Under the pieces are notes generated by a model that was given only the letters and a program-made list of their open reading frames with translations, ran no database searches and had not been told where the DNA came from. The position numbers and the translations under genes were made by a program. Of a stretch of DNA of 60,479 nt, positions 44,010 through 53,555 are shown piece after piece. Every line of letters starts with the position of its first letter. The first letter of the stretch is position 1. Source of the stretch: Gammaproteobacteria bacterium (GTDB lineage Bacteria; Pseudomonadota; Gammaproteobacteria; Pseudomonadales; Pseudomonadaceae); NCBI GenBank assembly GCA_018826895.1, contig JAHJYA010000013.1:1-60479 (forward strand). Direction: 5' to 3'.

Positions 44010-44402
44010 ATTAGGGTCGGGTAGTTTTTATATGGTTTGACCGTCCGTTACCCGTTAGCTGTGACGCCAATCCATAGTCCCTTGAAACCAGCCCTGCTTA
44101 AACGGCCACTTACTGAGACTTAAAGCTGGTATGCCTCAGACAGAAACCGCGATGAGCACATGTCCGCTTTTGGCCGATTGCGGCCTTTGACACGTGCTAC
44201 GGTTGTGAATCGATGGTCGTCTCTCTTCCCCAGCTGCCGCTATCCGATCTCAGTGCTAGAGGTTCAGACATACCCACGCATCACTGTGGGCCTGTCAGGT
44301 GGCGATGATCCGACCGTAATGCCCAGCGGCTCCGTACTCTGCTCGCGCACCGATAGGTGGGCGCGACGCACGCCCATCCCTGGGTTTCGCGCGCCTTGTC
44401 GC
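44010..44402. other. gene-free spacer
   Basis: 393 bp with the inverted 20-mer copy (44162-44181). No other feature seen. The long open frame passing through it is an extension of the AraC gene without homology. Confidence 0.5.
44162..44181 (-). repeat. dispersed 20-mer, copy 3
   Basis: On the minus strand GCAATCGGCCAAAAGCGGAC, matching the copies at 21455 and 23631. Confidence 0.6.
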
Positions 44403-45158
44403 TTAGATCGCCTGGCCGCCGGAGACTTCGATACGCTGGGCGTTGACCCAGCGGTTCTGCTCACCGAGCAGGCTGGCGATCATCGGGCCGATGTCGTCGG
44501 GCACGCCCACACGACCAAGTGCGGTCATCTGCGCGAAGACCTGGTTCAGATCCGGCATGTCGCGCACCGCACCGCCCAGGAAGTCGGTCTCGATCGCGCC
44601 CGGCGCCACCGTATTCACAGCGATGCCGCGGCTGCCCAGCTCCTTGGCCAAGTAGACGCTCAGCACCTCCACCGCGCCCTTGGCTGCGGCATAGGCGGCA
44701 AAGCCAGGGGAGGCGAACCGCGTCAGGCCCGTGGAGAGGTTGACGATCCGTCCGCCGTCGGCGAGCAGCGGCAACAGCGCCTGGGTGAGGAAGAACACGC
44801 CTTTGAAGTGCACGTTCACCAGGGCATCGAATTGCGCTTCTGTGGTGTCGGCAATCGAGGCCATATCACCATGCCCGGCGTTGTTGACGAGGTAGTCGAA
44901 GCTGTCGCGCTGCCAGGTCTCTTTGAGCACGCCCCGCAGCGTCTCGGCGAAGGCCGCAAAAGTGGACACGTTGCCCACGTCGAGCTGCAGCGCCACGGCC
45001 TTGCGCCCCAGTGCTTCGATTTCGGCGACCACAGCCAAGGCTGCATCGGCCTGGCTCTGGTAGGTGATGACGACGTCGTTACCCTGGCGCGCGATATTCA
45101 GGGCGGTGTTACGGCCGAGGCCACGGCTGGAACCGGTTACGATGGCGATCTTGGTCAT
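44403..45158 (-). CDS. short-chain dehydrogenase/reductase
   Basis: A 251-residue classical SDR. The cofactor motif is IVTGSSRGLGRNTALN, NNAG is in YLVNNAGHGD, the catalytic motif is AAYAAAKGAVEVLS (YxxxK) with the Ser in IVNLSTGLTRF. It is divergent from the AraC regulator at 45297 and is probably its target. The NADPH-preferring Arg (SSR) and the general layout suit a ketone or aldehyde reductase. Substrate not predictable. Confidence 0.92.
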   Translation of the reverse strand: MTKIAIVTGSSRGLGRNTALNIARQGNDVVITYQSQADAALAVVAEIEALGRKAVALQLDVGNVSTFAAFAETLRGVLKETWQRDSFDYLVNNAGHGDMASIADTTEAQFDALVNVHFKGVFFLTQALLPLLADGGRIVNLSTGLTRFASPGFAAYAAAKGAVEVLSVYLAKELGSRGIAVNTVAPGAIETDFLGGAVRDMPDLNQVFAQMTALGRVGVPDDIGPMIASLLGEQNRWVNAQRIEVSGGQAI

Positions 45159-45296
45159 GCTAAAAACCTCTGGTTGGTGAAGGGGCTTTCATTGTGTGAG
45201 CCAGGGGATACCTCGTCCTTACCGAAACCTCGACGCTTTTTGCCTATTTCTCCAAAGGGTGAACAACGTGCCCATGATCAGCCTCAGGAGCCCTCA

Positions 45297-46169
45297 ATGA
45301 GCGCAGCGCTACTGGAGGTCGTTCGCGACTCTCTGGATAAAAATGCCGGTGCCAATGGCCTTTCCCAAACGCCCATTGCGGGCTTGACCATCATCCGTGC
45401 GCTCAAGCCCAGCGGGTTGGATCACGCCATTACCCGCCCACTGGTGTGCCTGGTATTGCAGGGCCGCAAACAGGTGATGATGGGGACTGACATATTCACC
45501 TTCGGCGCCGGGGATTCCCTGCTGATCACTGCGGATGTGCCCACTGTTAGCCAGATCATCGAGGCCAGTGATGAGGCGCCGTATATCTCCCTGGTGATCG
45601 ACCTGGATCCCGCCCTGCTGACCGAGTTGATGGAAGAGATGAACGCCATCCCGGCTGCAGACTCTGCGCCGATCAAGATCGAACCAACCGATACCGAGGT
45701 GGCCGAGGCCGTGCTACGCCTGATGCGGCTGCTTGAGCGGCCTGCGTCGGCTGCCGTGCTGCATGCCTCGCTGATGCGCGAGCTGCATTACTGGCTGCTG
45801 GTCGGCCACCATGGCCCGGCCATCAGCCGGCTGGGCTGGCCTGACGGTCATGCCCAGCGTATCGCGCGGGCGGTGGCGGTGCTGCGTACTGAGTTCACGC
45901 GTACCTTACCGGTGGAGTATCTGGCTTCCGTAGCGGGTATGAGCACATCGTCATTCCATCAGCATTTCCGCAACCATACGTCGCTAACACCCCTGCAATT
46001 TCAGAAGCAGCTGCGTCTGATCGAGGCGCGTCGCCTGATGCTCGGGGAAGGGGCTACGGCGAGCAGTGCGGCGTTCGCCGTGGGCTATGAAAGCGTGTCG
46101 CAGTTCAGCCGGGAGTACCGCCGCCTGTTCGGCCTGCCACCGGCTCGGGATACGGCTGTTGCTTGCTGA
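45297..46169 (+). CDS. AraC-family regulator, YqhC-like
   Basis: A 290-residue regulator. The ATG at 45297 follows CAGGAG. The N-terminal AraC_N cupin domain (RPLVCLVLQGRKQVMMGTDI; PTVSQIIEASDEAPYISLVI) and the C-terminal AraC domain (MSTSSFHQHFRNHTSLTPLQ; VGYESVSQFSREYRRLFGLP) are complete. E. coli YqhC of this type senses aldehydes and controls YqhD and an aldo-keto reductase. Here it is divergent from an SDR. A paralogue lies at 56930 beside an aldo/keto reductase. Confidence 0.9.
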   Translation: MSAALLEVVRDSLDKNAGANGLSQTPIAGLTIIRALKPSGLDHAITRPLVCLVLQGRKQVMMGTDIFTFGAGDSLLITADVPTVSQIIEASDEAPYISLVIDLDPALLTELMEEMNAIPAADSAPIKIEPTDTEVAEAVLRLMRLLERPASAAVLHASLMRELHYWLLVGHHGPAISRLGWPDGHAQRIARAVAVLRTEFTRTLPVEYLASVAGMSTSSFHQHFRNHTSLTPLQFQKQLRLIEARRLMLGEGATASSAAFAVGYESVSQFSREYRRLFGLPPARDTAVAC

Positions 46170-46216
46170 GCGCGGCATCCCCTGCGTCTGTGTGCGATGC
46201 GTCAGGACCTCCTTAG

Positions 46217-47383
46217 TTATGCCACCGCAGCCGCAGCCACTCTGGAGCGCCAGGCAAACCCCAGCACCATCAACAGCCCCAGCGCCGCCATCGCCGCGCC
46301 GGCCAGGGAGATTGCCGGGTAGCCCAGCCCGGCATTGATTACCGCGCCGCCCAGCGCCGCACCAATCGCGTTGCCGAGATTGAAGGCGCCGATATTTACC
46401 GCCGAGGCCAGGTTGGGCGCGCCTTTGGCGGCCTCCATAACACGCATCTGCAGCGGCGGCACAATGGCGAAGCTGGCGATGCCCCAGATCAGGATGGCCA
46501 CGGCGGCCGGCAGCGGCCAGCGCATCAGTACCGTGAACGCCAGCAGGACGACAATCAGTGCGCTTAGCGAGACGATCAAGGTGCGGTCGATGGAGCGGTC
46601 GGCAGCCTTGCCGCCCCACATGTTGCCCAGGGTCAGGCCCACGCCGTAGAGCACCAGCATGGCGGTGATAAAGGCGGTGGATGCCTGGGTCTCGCTGCTG
46701 AGGATGGGGGCGATATAGGTGAATACGGTGAACATCGCGCTTGAGCCGACCACTGTCAGGGCCAGCGCTCCCAGCACAGGGCCACGGCCCAGTGCGCGAA
46801 TTTCGGCCATTACACCGACGCTTTTCGGCGCCGGCAGGTTGGGCAGGGCGAACCACAATGCGGCCATGGCCAGTACGCCGAGGCCGGTGATGCCCCAGAA
46901 GGCGGTGCGCCAGCCAAGCAGCTCGCCAAACCAGGCAGCCAGCGGTACGCCGCCGATGGTCGCCAGGGTCAGGCCCATAAACATGGCCGCCACTGCCCCG
47001 GCACGTTTCTCCGGGGCGACCACGCTGGCGGCGACGATGGAGCCAACGCCAAAGAATGCGCCGTGGTTCAGGGAGGTCACCACCCTGGCGATCATCAGGC
47101 TGTAGTAATCGGTCGCCAGGGCTGACATCAGATTACCCAGGGTGAAAATCGCCATGAGCCCGATCAGCAGATAGCGCCGGGGTATCTTGCCGGTGGTCAG
47201 GGTCATCAGCGGTGCACCGAGCAGTACACCCAGGGCGTAAGCACTGACCAACAGGCCTGCGGCGGGAATGGAAACGCCGAGATCTTCAGCGATGCCTGGC
47301 AACATGCCCATGGGGGCGAACTCGGTCACGCCGATGCCGAAGGCGCCAATGGCGAGTGCTACAAGGGGTGGGTTGATACGCAT
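46217..47383 (-). CDS. MFS transporter, YdhP/AraJ-like
   Basis: A 388-residue inner-membrane protein with about twelve hydrophobic segments. The first segment has IGAFGIGVTEFAPMGMLPGI and a loop has LNHGAFFGVGS, both as in the YdhP/AraJ/NepI sugar-efflux or drug-efflux group. It is on the minus strand, divergent from the LysR regulator, 94 bp away. Export of sugars or drugs is possible. Confidence 0.9.
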   Translation of the reverse strand: MRINPPLVALAIGAFGIGVTEFAPMGMLPGIAEDLGVSIPAAGLLVSAYALGVLLGAPLMTLTTGKIPRRYLLIGLMAIFTLGNLMSALATDYYSLMIARVVTSLNHGAFFGVGSIVAASVVAPEKRAGAVAAMFMGLTLATIGGVPLAAWFGELLGWRTAFWGITGLGVLAMAALWFALPNLPAPKSVGVMAEIRALGRGPVLGALALTVVGSSAMFTVFTYIAPILSSETQASTAFITAMLVLYGVGLTLGNMWGGKAADRSIDRTLIVSLSALIVVLLAFTVLMRWPLPAAVAILIWGIASFAIVPPLQMRVMEAAKGAPNLASAVNIGAFNLGNAIGAALGGAVINAGLGYPAISLAGAAMAALGLLMVLGFAWRSRVAAAAVA

Positions 47384-47477
47384 GGAAGGCTCCTTATCTA
47401 TGCTGCGAATGCTACGATCCAGCCTTCAAAGGCGGTAGATGGCATTTCTGGCAAGCACCTTTGCGTGCGGAGCACAA

Positions 47478-48371
47478 ATGGACGTTAACGGCAGGTCAGG
47501 TGAAATGGGCGTGTTCGCCGCGGTGGCGCAGGCAGGCAGCCTGTCAGCCGCGGCGCGGGCGTTGGGGCTGACACCCTCGGCGGTCAGTCGGATCATCGCG
47601 CGCACCGAGCAACGCCTCGGCACCCGCCTGCTGCTGCGCACCACCCGCGCGATCACCTTTACCGCCGAGGGCGAGGCTTACCTGCGCGGCGCCCGGCGCA
47701 TCCTGGCCGACATGGCCGAGGTCGAAGAGGCCATCGCCGACCAGGGCGTACCCAGGGGCCGCTTGCGCGTGAGCGCCGCCCTTGGCCATGGGCGGCTTGC
47801 CATCGTTCCCTTGGTGGCCGCCTTCAGCGACCGCTACCCGAATATCACCGTCGACCTGACCCTGGGCGATGAAGTGGTCGATATTCTCGGCGGCCAGGCC
47901 GACGTGGCGATACGCTTTGGCCATCTGCCCGACAGCCCGCTGACCGCGCGCAGGATCGGCGACACCGGCCAGGTCGTGGTGGCGTCGCCCGCGTATCTAG
48001 AGCGCCACGGTATTCCCCAGGAGCCGGAAGACCTGTTACGGCACAACTGCCTACGCTTCAACTTTCGCCGCGCCGAACCCAACTGGCCGTTCGTGCGCGA
48101 CGGCAGCGCCTTTACCCTCAAGGTCAGCGGCAATATCGAATGCAGCAGCGGTGAGGCACTGGCGCAGCTGGCCCGGGTCGGTGCCGGCATCGCCCGTATC
48201 GGCGAGTTCAGCGTCAGCGAGGACCTGCAGCGCGGCGATCTGGTGCCGCTGCTGGACGCCTGGAACCCCGGCGACCGGGAACCGATTCACGCGGTATTCG
48301 TGGGTGGTTCGGCAATGCCAGCACGGGTGCGGATGTTCGTGGACTTCTTGCTGGAGCATCACCGGATATAG
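47478..48371 (+). CDS. LysR-family regulator
   Basis: A 297-residue LysR protein starting MDVNGRSGEMGVFAAVAQAG. The winged helix is ARALGLTPSAVSRIIARTEQ, and the effector domain includes VSAALGHGRLAIVPLVAAFS and IGEFSVSEDLQRGDLVPLLD. The frame begins at 47439 but the LysR fold starts at this ATG. It is divergent from the MFS gene and is its probable regulator. Confidence 0.88.
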   Translation: MDVNGRSGEMGVFAAVAQAGSLSAAARALGLTPSAVSRIIARTEQRLGTRLLLRTTRAITFTAEGEAYLRGARRILADMAEVEEAIADQGVPRGRLRVSAALGHGRLAIVPLVAAFSDRYPNITVDLTLGDEVVDILGGQADVAIRFGHLPDSPLTARRIGDTGQVVVASPAYLERHGIPQEPEDLLRHNCLRFNFRRAEPNWPFVRDGSAFTLKVSGNIECSSGEALAQLARVGAGIARIGEFSVSEDLQRGDLVPLLDAWNPGDREPIHAVFVGGSAMPARVRMFVDFLLEHHRI

Positions 48372-48438
48372 ACGGCTGGCAGTTGGCGACGGTGGATGGC
48401 TGCTTCCTGCCAGAAGCAACCAAGCAGTGGCTGGTTCA

Positions 48439-48542
48439 ATGAGTCAGTTGCGGCTCCTGAGGCGCTGTTATCGCGTTGCCGCTCCTTGCCATAGCCAGCA
48501 CCAGCTGTGACTCATCGCAGCACCTTGTCTCAGCGCCTCAGG
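48439..48542. repeat. nested inverted repeat in intergenic region
   Basis: CCTGAGGCGCTG (48456-48467) and CAGCGCCTCAGG (48531-48542) are a perfect 12-bp inverted pair. ATGAGTCA (48439-48446) and TGACTCAT (48508-48515) form a second one overlapping it. The two cannot form together, so they suggest a repeat element or alternative RNA folds. Confidence 0.55.
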
Positions 48543-48577
48543 CATCCGAACTTGAGTTAACCCACTCGCCGTGCAGG

Positions 48578-49294
48578 CTACTTGCCCAGGTTGATGTCTG
48601 CCTTCCGTGCGCCAAACCACCCATGCATCAACCCAGCCTGAAAGAACTGCACCGGCGCCTCGAACCCGGCCTCCTTGATAAGGTCTGCGACCTGCTGCGG
48701 CGGCAGGATCGCCACATCGCTGGCGTAGGCGGCACGGGCCCGTTCCAATACATCCGGCGGCACGCTGGCGGAGGACATCAGCGTCATCCAGCTACGTAGC
48801 AGTACCTCGTAGGCAGGGGATTGGACATCTGAGGCCAGATCGACATTTGCCAGTACACCACCCACCTCAAGCCGACGGGCGATCTCGTGGAATAAGGCGA
48901 TGCGGGCCTGCGGCTCAAGCAAGAAATGAGACACCAGAAAACAGGTCGCGCCGTCGTGGCTGGGCTCGGCAGGCAGGGTGTCGAGGTAACCGTGGTGAAA
49001 ACTGCAACGCGAGAGAAAACCGCCCTTTGTCGCCCGCTGGCGGCAGATGTCGAGCATGGCACCCGAGGGATCTACAGCAGTGAAGTACCAGCCGGGGAAA
49101 CGTTCGGCCAAGTGGGCCAGTTCTGCACCGGTGCCCACGCCGACGCAGAGTATCCGGGCATTTTCCGGTAAGTCGGCGAAGAGGGCGTCGAGCAGCAAAT
49201 ACAGGGTGTCGCGAAGTGAAGCCATTCCCGCCCATTGCTTGTCGTAGCCGGCGGCTTGCTGGTCGAACAAGGCTTTGAGTTCTTCATTGCGCAT
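48578..49294 (-). CDS. class I SAM-dependent methyltransferase
   Basis: A 238-residue methyltransferase, start ATG 49294 (MRNEELKALFDQQAAGYDKQ) with AAGGAAGG upstream; the much longer open frame upstream lacks homology. The SAM-binding motif I is ARILCVGVGTGAELAHLAER, the acidic loop FTAVDPSGAMLDICRQRAT, and motif IV reaches CFLVSHFLLEP. The N-terminal YDKQW pattern is as in UbiE/TehB-like enzymes. Substrate not evident. It stands alone between two spacers. Confidence 0.88.
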   Translation of the reverse strand: MRNEELKALFDQQAAGYDKQWAGMASLRDTLYLLLDALFADLPENARILCVGVGTGAELAHLAERFPGWYFTAVDPSGAMLDICRQRATKGGFLSRCSFHHGYLDTLPAEPSHDGATCFLVSHFLLEPQARIALFHEIARRLEVGGVLANVDLASDVQSPAYEVLLRSWMTLMSSASVPPDVLERARAAYASDVAILPPQQVADLIKEAGFEAPVQFFQAGLMHGWFGARKADINLGK

Positions 49295-49670
49295 GGAGCA
49301 CCTTCCTTTGCAGCGTGATGGGAGGCGCCACGCTGGCCGCGACGCCTCATTCAGTATCCCAGAGCTGTCAAGCCCCCCTGCTAGAGGCGAAGCTTCAACG
49401 GGCCCACCGAATGCCGGCCTGGCTGAGCGCTGAACATTGGGGTGAGCTCGATAAGCCGAAGTCGGCCAGGAGCGGAAATTTAGAGCAGAGAAATAAATCC
49501 GCCCCCACTTCCCTTGGCTGTTCAAGTAGCAAGCGCATTTCCGCTTTGTGGCCTAAAAGCGGCTGATTGCGGTGCCTACAAAATCTATGGCGTTTCATGC
49601 TCCTTTCAATCGGTAAGCATTCTCACTTATATTTGCATCCAATCCCCTTTGCCCTCTTGCGACCTCCATC
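49295..49670. other. spacer before the ECF sigma gene
   Basis: 376 bp with a degenerate copy of the dispersed repeat near 49540-49572 (TCCGCTTTGTGGCC, then TGATTGCGG) and a Fur-like stretch. No credible gene. Confidence 0.45.
49613..49631. promoter_or_regulatory. possible Fur box before the ECF sigma gene
   Basis: GTAAGCATTCTCACTTATA, about 40 bp before the start, partly fits the Fur consensus. The match is weak; the main support is the iron-uptake operon downstream. Confidence 0.35.
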
Positions 49671-50183
49671 GTGTCTCATGCCACATCCCGGTCATCCTTG
49701 GTCACGGTGCTAACCCGTCATTACGACGAGTTGGTTGACTCTGTGCGCCGCCGCTTTGGTGATCGTCATACCGCGCATGAGGTCGTGCACGATGTTTGCG
49801 TACAACTACTTGAGGCGCCAGAAAAGGACGGTGTGCGACTGCCCTTGGCCCTGCTGCGCAAAATCACCCATGATCGTGCCATCAGCCATTACCGCAGTGA
49901 GAGGCGGCGGCAGGCTTGGATCGACGAATATGCAGACTTGCCTGAAATCATCTGCAGCGCATTGAATCCGCAGTGCTATCACGAGGTTGCTGACGAGCTG
50001 GAGCGCCTGAGTGCGGCTATATCTACCTTGTCCCCACGCTGCCAGCAGGTGTTCGTCATGCACAAGATTCATGAGCTGCCACAGAAAGAGGTAGCGGTAC
50101 AGTTGGGAATATCCCTGAAGGCCGTGGAGAAGCACCTCAAGCTAGGTATGGCCCGCTGCCGTATCATGCTCGGCTACACGTAA
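49671..50183 (+). CDS. ECF sigma factor, FecI-like
   Basis: A 170-residue sigma-70 family member with only regions 2 and 4. Region 2 is HYDELVDSVRRRFGDRHTAH followed by EVVHDVCVQLLE, and region 4 is LSPRCQQVFVMHKIHELPQK, then EVAVQLGISLKAVEKHLK. This is the FecI/PvdS-related iron-starvation group. The start is GTG at 49671 with a poor ribosome site. Followed 13 bp later by the FecR-like gene and then the TonB receptor, making a cell-surface signalling unit. Confidence 0.92.
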   Translation: MSHATSRSSLVTVLTRHYDELVDSVRRRFGDRHTAHEVVHDVCVQLLEAPEKDGVRLPLALLRKITHDRAISHYRSERRRQAWIDEYADLPEIICSALNPQCYHEVADELERLSAAISTLSPRCQQVFVMHKIHELPQKEVAVQLGISLKAVEKHLKLGMARCRIMLGYT

Positions 50184-50196
50184 GGCTGGCTGAGTC

Positions 50197-51039
50197 ATGA
50201 ACCAAAACGAGCCGCAACAGAACGCATTCGTCCCAGCAGATGACGCCATTGCACGCCATCGTGAGGAGCTGAAAAAGCGCTTTCCGCTGCCACCGCCTGC
50301 AAAGAAATCTAACCCCCGCAGCCTCACCACGCTGAGCGTCGTGATCACCATGCTCGGGGTCGTCTGCGCACTGCTCTGGCTCGATCCCAGTTATCAGTCC
50401 GAGCAGTTCGGCAGCGCTATCGGTGAACAGCAGGTTATCCAGTTGGCGGACGGCAGCCGCATCACGCTCGATGCTGCTAGTCGGCTCAACGTCAGTTGGC
50501 ACCTGCGTTCACGCCGGGTGGAGCTGCAAGCGGGCCAGGCGTTTTTCAGTGTCACCCCCGCCCTCTATCGCCCGTTTCTGACCACTGCTGGCTCGACCCA
50601 GATCAAAGTGGTGGGCACCCGCTACAACGTCAGTCGCTATCAGAACGATGTGCGCGTCACGGTAGAAGAAGGCAAGGTCGATGTTCGCGGTCATGCAGCG
50701 AACATCCGCCTCACTGCAGGCGACCAGGTTCTGGTGCACAACGGTCGACTCGGGAAACCTACGCAGGTCGATGCTGCCGCATTCGCTGCCTGGAAAGAGG
50801 GCCGCCTGGTGTTCGACCGCACGCCCCTGCGTGAAGTGCTCGCGGTAATCCAACGGTACCAAAGCAACCCCATCGTCATGCACGACAGCAGCCTGGAGGA
50901 ACTGCCGGTATCGGGGACCTTCGATAGCGCACACCTGGACAGAATGCTGGCATTGCTGCCGAAGATCATTCCACTAGACCTGACCACGGACAGCCAGGGC
51001 ACGCTGCGTCTGCAACGGCGCGCGGCGAAAAATAAATAA
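50197..51039 (+). CDS. FecR-family regulator
   Basis: A 280-residue membrane-anchored regulator with one hydrophobic segment (SVVITMLGVVCALLWLD, about residues 48-65). The periplasmic part has the FecR domain (LADGSRITLDAASRLNV; VVGTRYNVSRYQNDVRVTVE) and a C-terminal STN-like region (TPLREVLAVIQRYQSNPIVM). The cytoplasmic N terminus is only about 45 residues and lacks the AxxWxxRL pattern of the usual anti-sigma domain, so it may be a positive effector only, or an unusual one. Confidence 0.88.
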   Translation: MNQNEPQQNAFVPADDAIARHREELKKRFPLPPPAKKSNPRSLTTLSVVITMLGVVCALLWLDPSYQSEQFGSAIGEQQVIQLADGSRITLDAASRLNVSWHLRSRRVELQAGQAFFSVTPALYRPFLTTAGSTQIKVVGTRYNVSRYQNDVRVTVEEGKVDVRGHAANIRLTAGDQVLVHNGRLGKPTQVDAAAFAAWKEGRLVFDRTPLREVLAVIQRYQSNPIVMHDSSLEELPVSGTFDSAHLDRMLALLPKIIPLDLTTDSQGTLRLQRRAAKNK

Positions 51040-51114
51040 CGCCCGGAGGTAGGGTTTCCTCTTCGCTGTGGCGGCTAACTCCAGGAACACAACTCTTTTC
51101 CCGGAGAACCACGC

Positions 51115-53433
51115 GTGATAACCCCGACCCTGCGCCTTTCCCTGTTGGCCAGCAGCCTGCTGCTCGGTCTGTCGTCGATGGTCCAGGCTGACAGTGAAAT
51201 TGATTTCAACCTGCCGGCCGCACCGCTCGAAAAATCACTGAATGCCTTGGCCAGCCAGTCCGATCTGCAGATCCTCTTTTCCAGCGACATCGCAACCGGA
51301 AAGGCAACGCCTGCACTGCGTGGTCGCTACACCGCTGCTGAAGCGTTGAATATATTGCTGGGAAGTAGCGGCCTCAAAGTGCAGCAACAGGACGAGCACA
51401 CCTACATCGTGGTACCTGAAGAGCGCGCAACACCCATGCCGAGAACAGCGTCTGCGGCGACGATTGAGCTCGCCCCGGTCATGGTCAGCGGTGAGAAAAT
51501 CAGTCGTACCCTGGCGCAAACCCAGTCCAGCGTAGTGGTCGAGACAGCCGACAGCATGCGCGCGCATGGTGACAAGGATATCGGTAGCGTATTTAGTCGA
51601 ACCCCAGGCGTGTACACCCAGGCTGGCAACGAAAACTGGGGTATTCGCGGCGTACCCGTTTCGGGCTTCGACGATCAAGGCCCGGCGACCCTGAACGGTG
51701 CCGTTTCGGTATACGTGGACGGAGCCCAACAGCCTAACCGAGCGCTGACCCTGAGCCCGATGTCGATGTGGGATGTAGAGCAGGTAGAGGTGCTGCTCGG
51801 CCCGCAATCCACCACCCAGGGCCGTAATTCCCTGGCCGGCGCGGTGGTGATTGAAACCCGTAACCCCACGTTCGAGCCGACTTTTTCGGCACAAACCAAT
51901 GCCGGCAACTATGGCGAAAGCGGCGCAGCGGTGGCCGGTGGCGGCGCGCTGATCGATGGCGTGGTGGCGGGACGTGTGGCCGTGGATTACCAAGACGGTG
52001 ATGGCTATATCGACAACATCACCACCGGCAGCGACGCCAACCCCAACCGCAACAAGAATGCCCGGGGCAAGCTGCTGATCCTGCCCAATGACGATCTCGA
52101 CGTACTGCTTACCTACGCCCATCACAACAGTCAGCAGGGCGACAACTCGATTCTGCGCAGCAATAACGATGTGCAGTATTACAAGGTCGCCTCCAACACC
52201 GAGGCCTCCGACAAGTTGCAGCAGAATACTGGCACCGCCAAAGTCGACTATCGCCTGAGCGAGGCCTTTACCTTGACCAGCCTGACCTCCGGCACGCAGT
52301 CGGATTACCAGTCGCGACTGGATTTTGACCAGACCGCCACGCGCAACCAGGAAGTCGTGCGTACCCAGGAAACCCATCTGTTTAGCCAGGAGCTGCGGCT
52401 GGCGTACGAGGGCGACACCCTGCGCGGTTTTGCCGGCGCCTATTACGGGCGCACCAGCAACGCCTACCACGACAGGCTGAGCAACAATGGCAACTTGCTC
52501 GGCACCGTGAAGGGCTACACCAGGATCCACAACAGGGCGGTGTTTGGCGAACTGAACTGGACCTTTGTGCCTGACTGGACCCTGATCACCGGCCTGCGCT
52601 ACGACAACGAGCAGAACGATACCGATGTCGAGCAGGACGACTTTTCCAACCCTGGCCAGGTATCGAAAACGTTCAATGCACTGCTGCCAAAGCTCGGGCT
52701 GGACTATCAGTTCGCCGCTGACCAGTACCTCGGTTTCGTCGTGCAGAAAGGTTACCGCGGTGGTGGTGTCAACGTCCGCGCCGGTAGCAGCCACGCCGAT
52801 TACGACCCGGAATACACCACCAACTACGAGCTGTCATATCGCGGTTCGTGGCTGGACGACAGCCTGCGTGCCCGAGCCAACCTCTACTACACCGACTGGA
52901 AGGACCAGCAAGTCAGCATGCTCGATAGCACCGGCAATTTCTTCGAGGTGTACAACGCCGCCAGCAGCACCATCAGAGGCCTGGAGTTGTTCGTCGAGCG
53001 CGATCTCACCAGCCGCCTGCAGGTAAACGCTGGGCTCGCCTTCACCGATGGACGCTACGGCGACTTTGCCTATGGCGACGATGCCGACCTCAGTGGCGAG
53101 TCGTTCCTCTACGCCCCCAAGTACAAGGTATCGGTCGGCAGCAGCTATCGCTTCGCCAACGGCCTGAAAGTGACCAGTGACGTGGTGTATCAAGACGGCA
53201 GTCCATCGCAGTACGAGTTCGACGCCAGCGGTGACGTGATCCATACACGCCGCAGTGATGACTTTGTACTGGTCAACCTCAATGCCGAATATGAGTTGAT
53301 CAAGGGCTGGGCTGTGTCGGGCTACGTGAAAAACCTGTTCGACAAGGAGTACGTCACCAACAACCGGGGTGGCGACATCATCGATGTGGGTGCTCCTCGG
53401 ACTGTCGGTCTGGTTTTGCATTACGACCTGTAA
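51115..53433 (+). CDS. TonB-dependent receptor with signalling (STN) domain
   Basis: A 772-residue outer-membrane receptor with GTG start (51115) and GGAG upstream. Signal peptide to about residue 25 (VQA-DSEID), STN signalling domain (LEKSLNALASQSDLQILFSS), a likely TonB box near IELAPVMVSGEK, plug domain (GSVFSRTPGVYTQAGNENWG; NSLAGAVVIETRNP) and a beta-barrel ending LVLHYDL with a terminal aromatic-rich strand. It would import a ferric siderophore and signal through the FecR-like protein to the sigma factor. Confidence 0.93.
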   Translation: MITPTLRLSLLASSLLLGLSSMVQADSEIDFNLPAAPLEKSLNALASQSDLQILFSSDIATGKATPALRGRYTAAEALNILLGSSGLKVQQQDEHTYIVVPEERATPMPRTASAATIELAPVMVSGEKISRTLAQTQSSVVVETADSMRAHGDKDIGSVFSRTPGVYTQAGNENWGIRGVPVSGFDDQGPATLNGAVSVYVDGAQQPNRALTLSPMSMWDVEQVEVLLGPQSTTQGRNSLAGAVVIETRNPTFEPTFSAQTNAGNYGESGAAVAGGGALIDGVVAGRVAVDYQDGDGYIDNITTGSDANPNRNKNARGKLLILPNDDLDVLLTYAHHNSQQGDNSILRSNNDVQYYKVASNTEASDKLQQNTGTAKVDYRLSEAFTLTSLTSGTQSDYQSRLDFDQTATRNQEVVRTQETHLFSQELRLAYEGDTLRGFAGAYYGRTSNAYHDRLSNNGNLLGTVKGYTRIHNRAVFGELNWTFVPDWTLITGLRYDNEQNDTDVEQDDFSNPGQVSKTFNALLPKLGLDYQFAADQYLGFVVQKGYRGGGVNVRAGSSHADYDPEYTTNYELSYRGSWLDDSLRARANLYYTDWKDQQVSMLDSTGNFFEVYNAASSTIRGLELFVERDLTSRLQVNAGLAFTDGRYGDFAYGDDADLSGESFLYAPKYKVSVGSSYRFANGLKVTSDVVYQDGSPSQYEFDASGDVIHTRRSDDFVLVNLNAEYELIKGWAVSGYVKNLFDKEYVTNNRGGDIIDVGAPRTVGLVLHYDL

Positions 53434-53452
53434 AGTCCACAACTGCACGGGA

Positions 53453-53478
53453 GACGCAGCGCTTCCCTGCGCTGCGTC
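53453..53478. terminator. hairpin after the TonB receptor
   Basis: Perfect 10-bp stem GACGCAGCGC (53453-53462) and GCGCTGCGTC (53469-53478), 6-nt loop, no long T run. With the next hairpin it probably lowers transcription into the downstream membrane genes. Confidence 0.65.
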
Positions 53479-53516
53479 TATCTGGTCTGGAGTGTCGCCA
53501 GAATACCGGCTAGAAA

Positions 53517-53533
53517 AGCCCGCTGCGCGGGCT
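53517..53533. terminator. second hairpin before DUF3649 gene
   Basis: AGCCCGC-TGC-GCGGGCT, preceded by GAAA. On the minus strand it is followed by TTTTCTA, a terminator shape. On the plus strand it lies just before the DUF3649 ribosome site. Confidence 0.6.
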
Positions 53534-53555
53534 GGCCTGAGTTAAGGAGAGGGGC

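Noticed and set aside
44160..45296. N-terminal extension of the AraC gene by 379 codons
   Set aside because: Runs antisense through the SDR gene; the AraC domain begins at the ATG with a clear ribosome site.
48578..49525. Longer methyltransferase start upstream
   Set aside because: The added residues are not homologous and the ATG at 49294 has a strong ribosome site.
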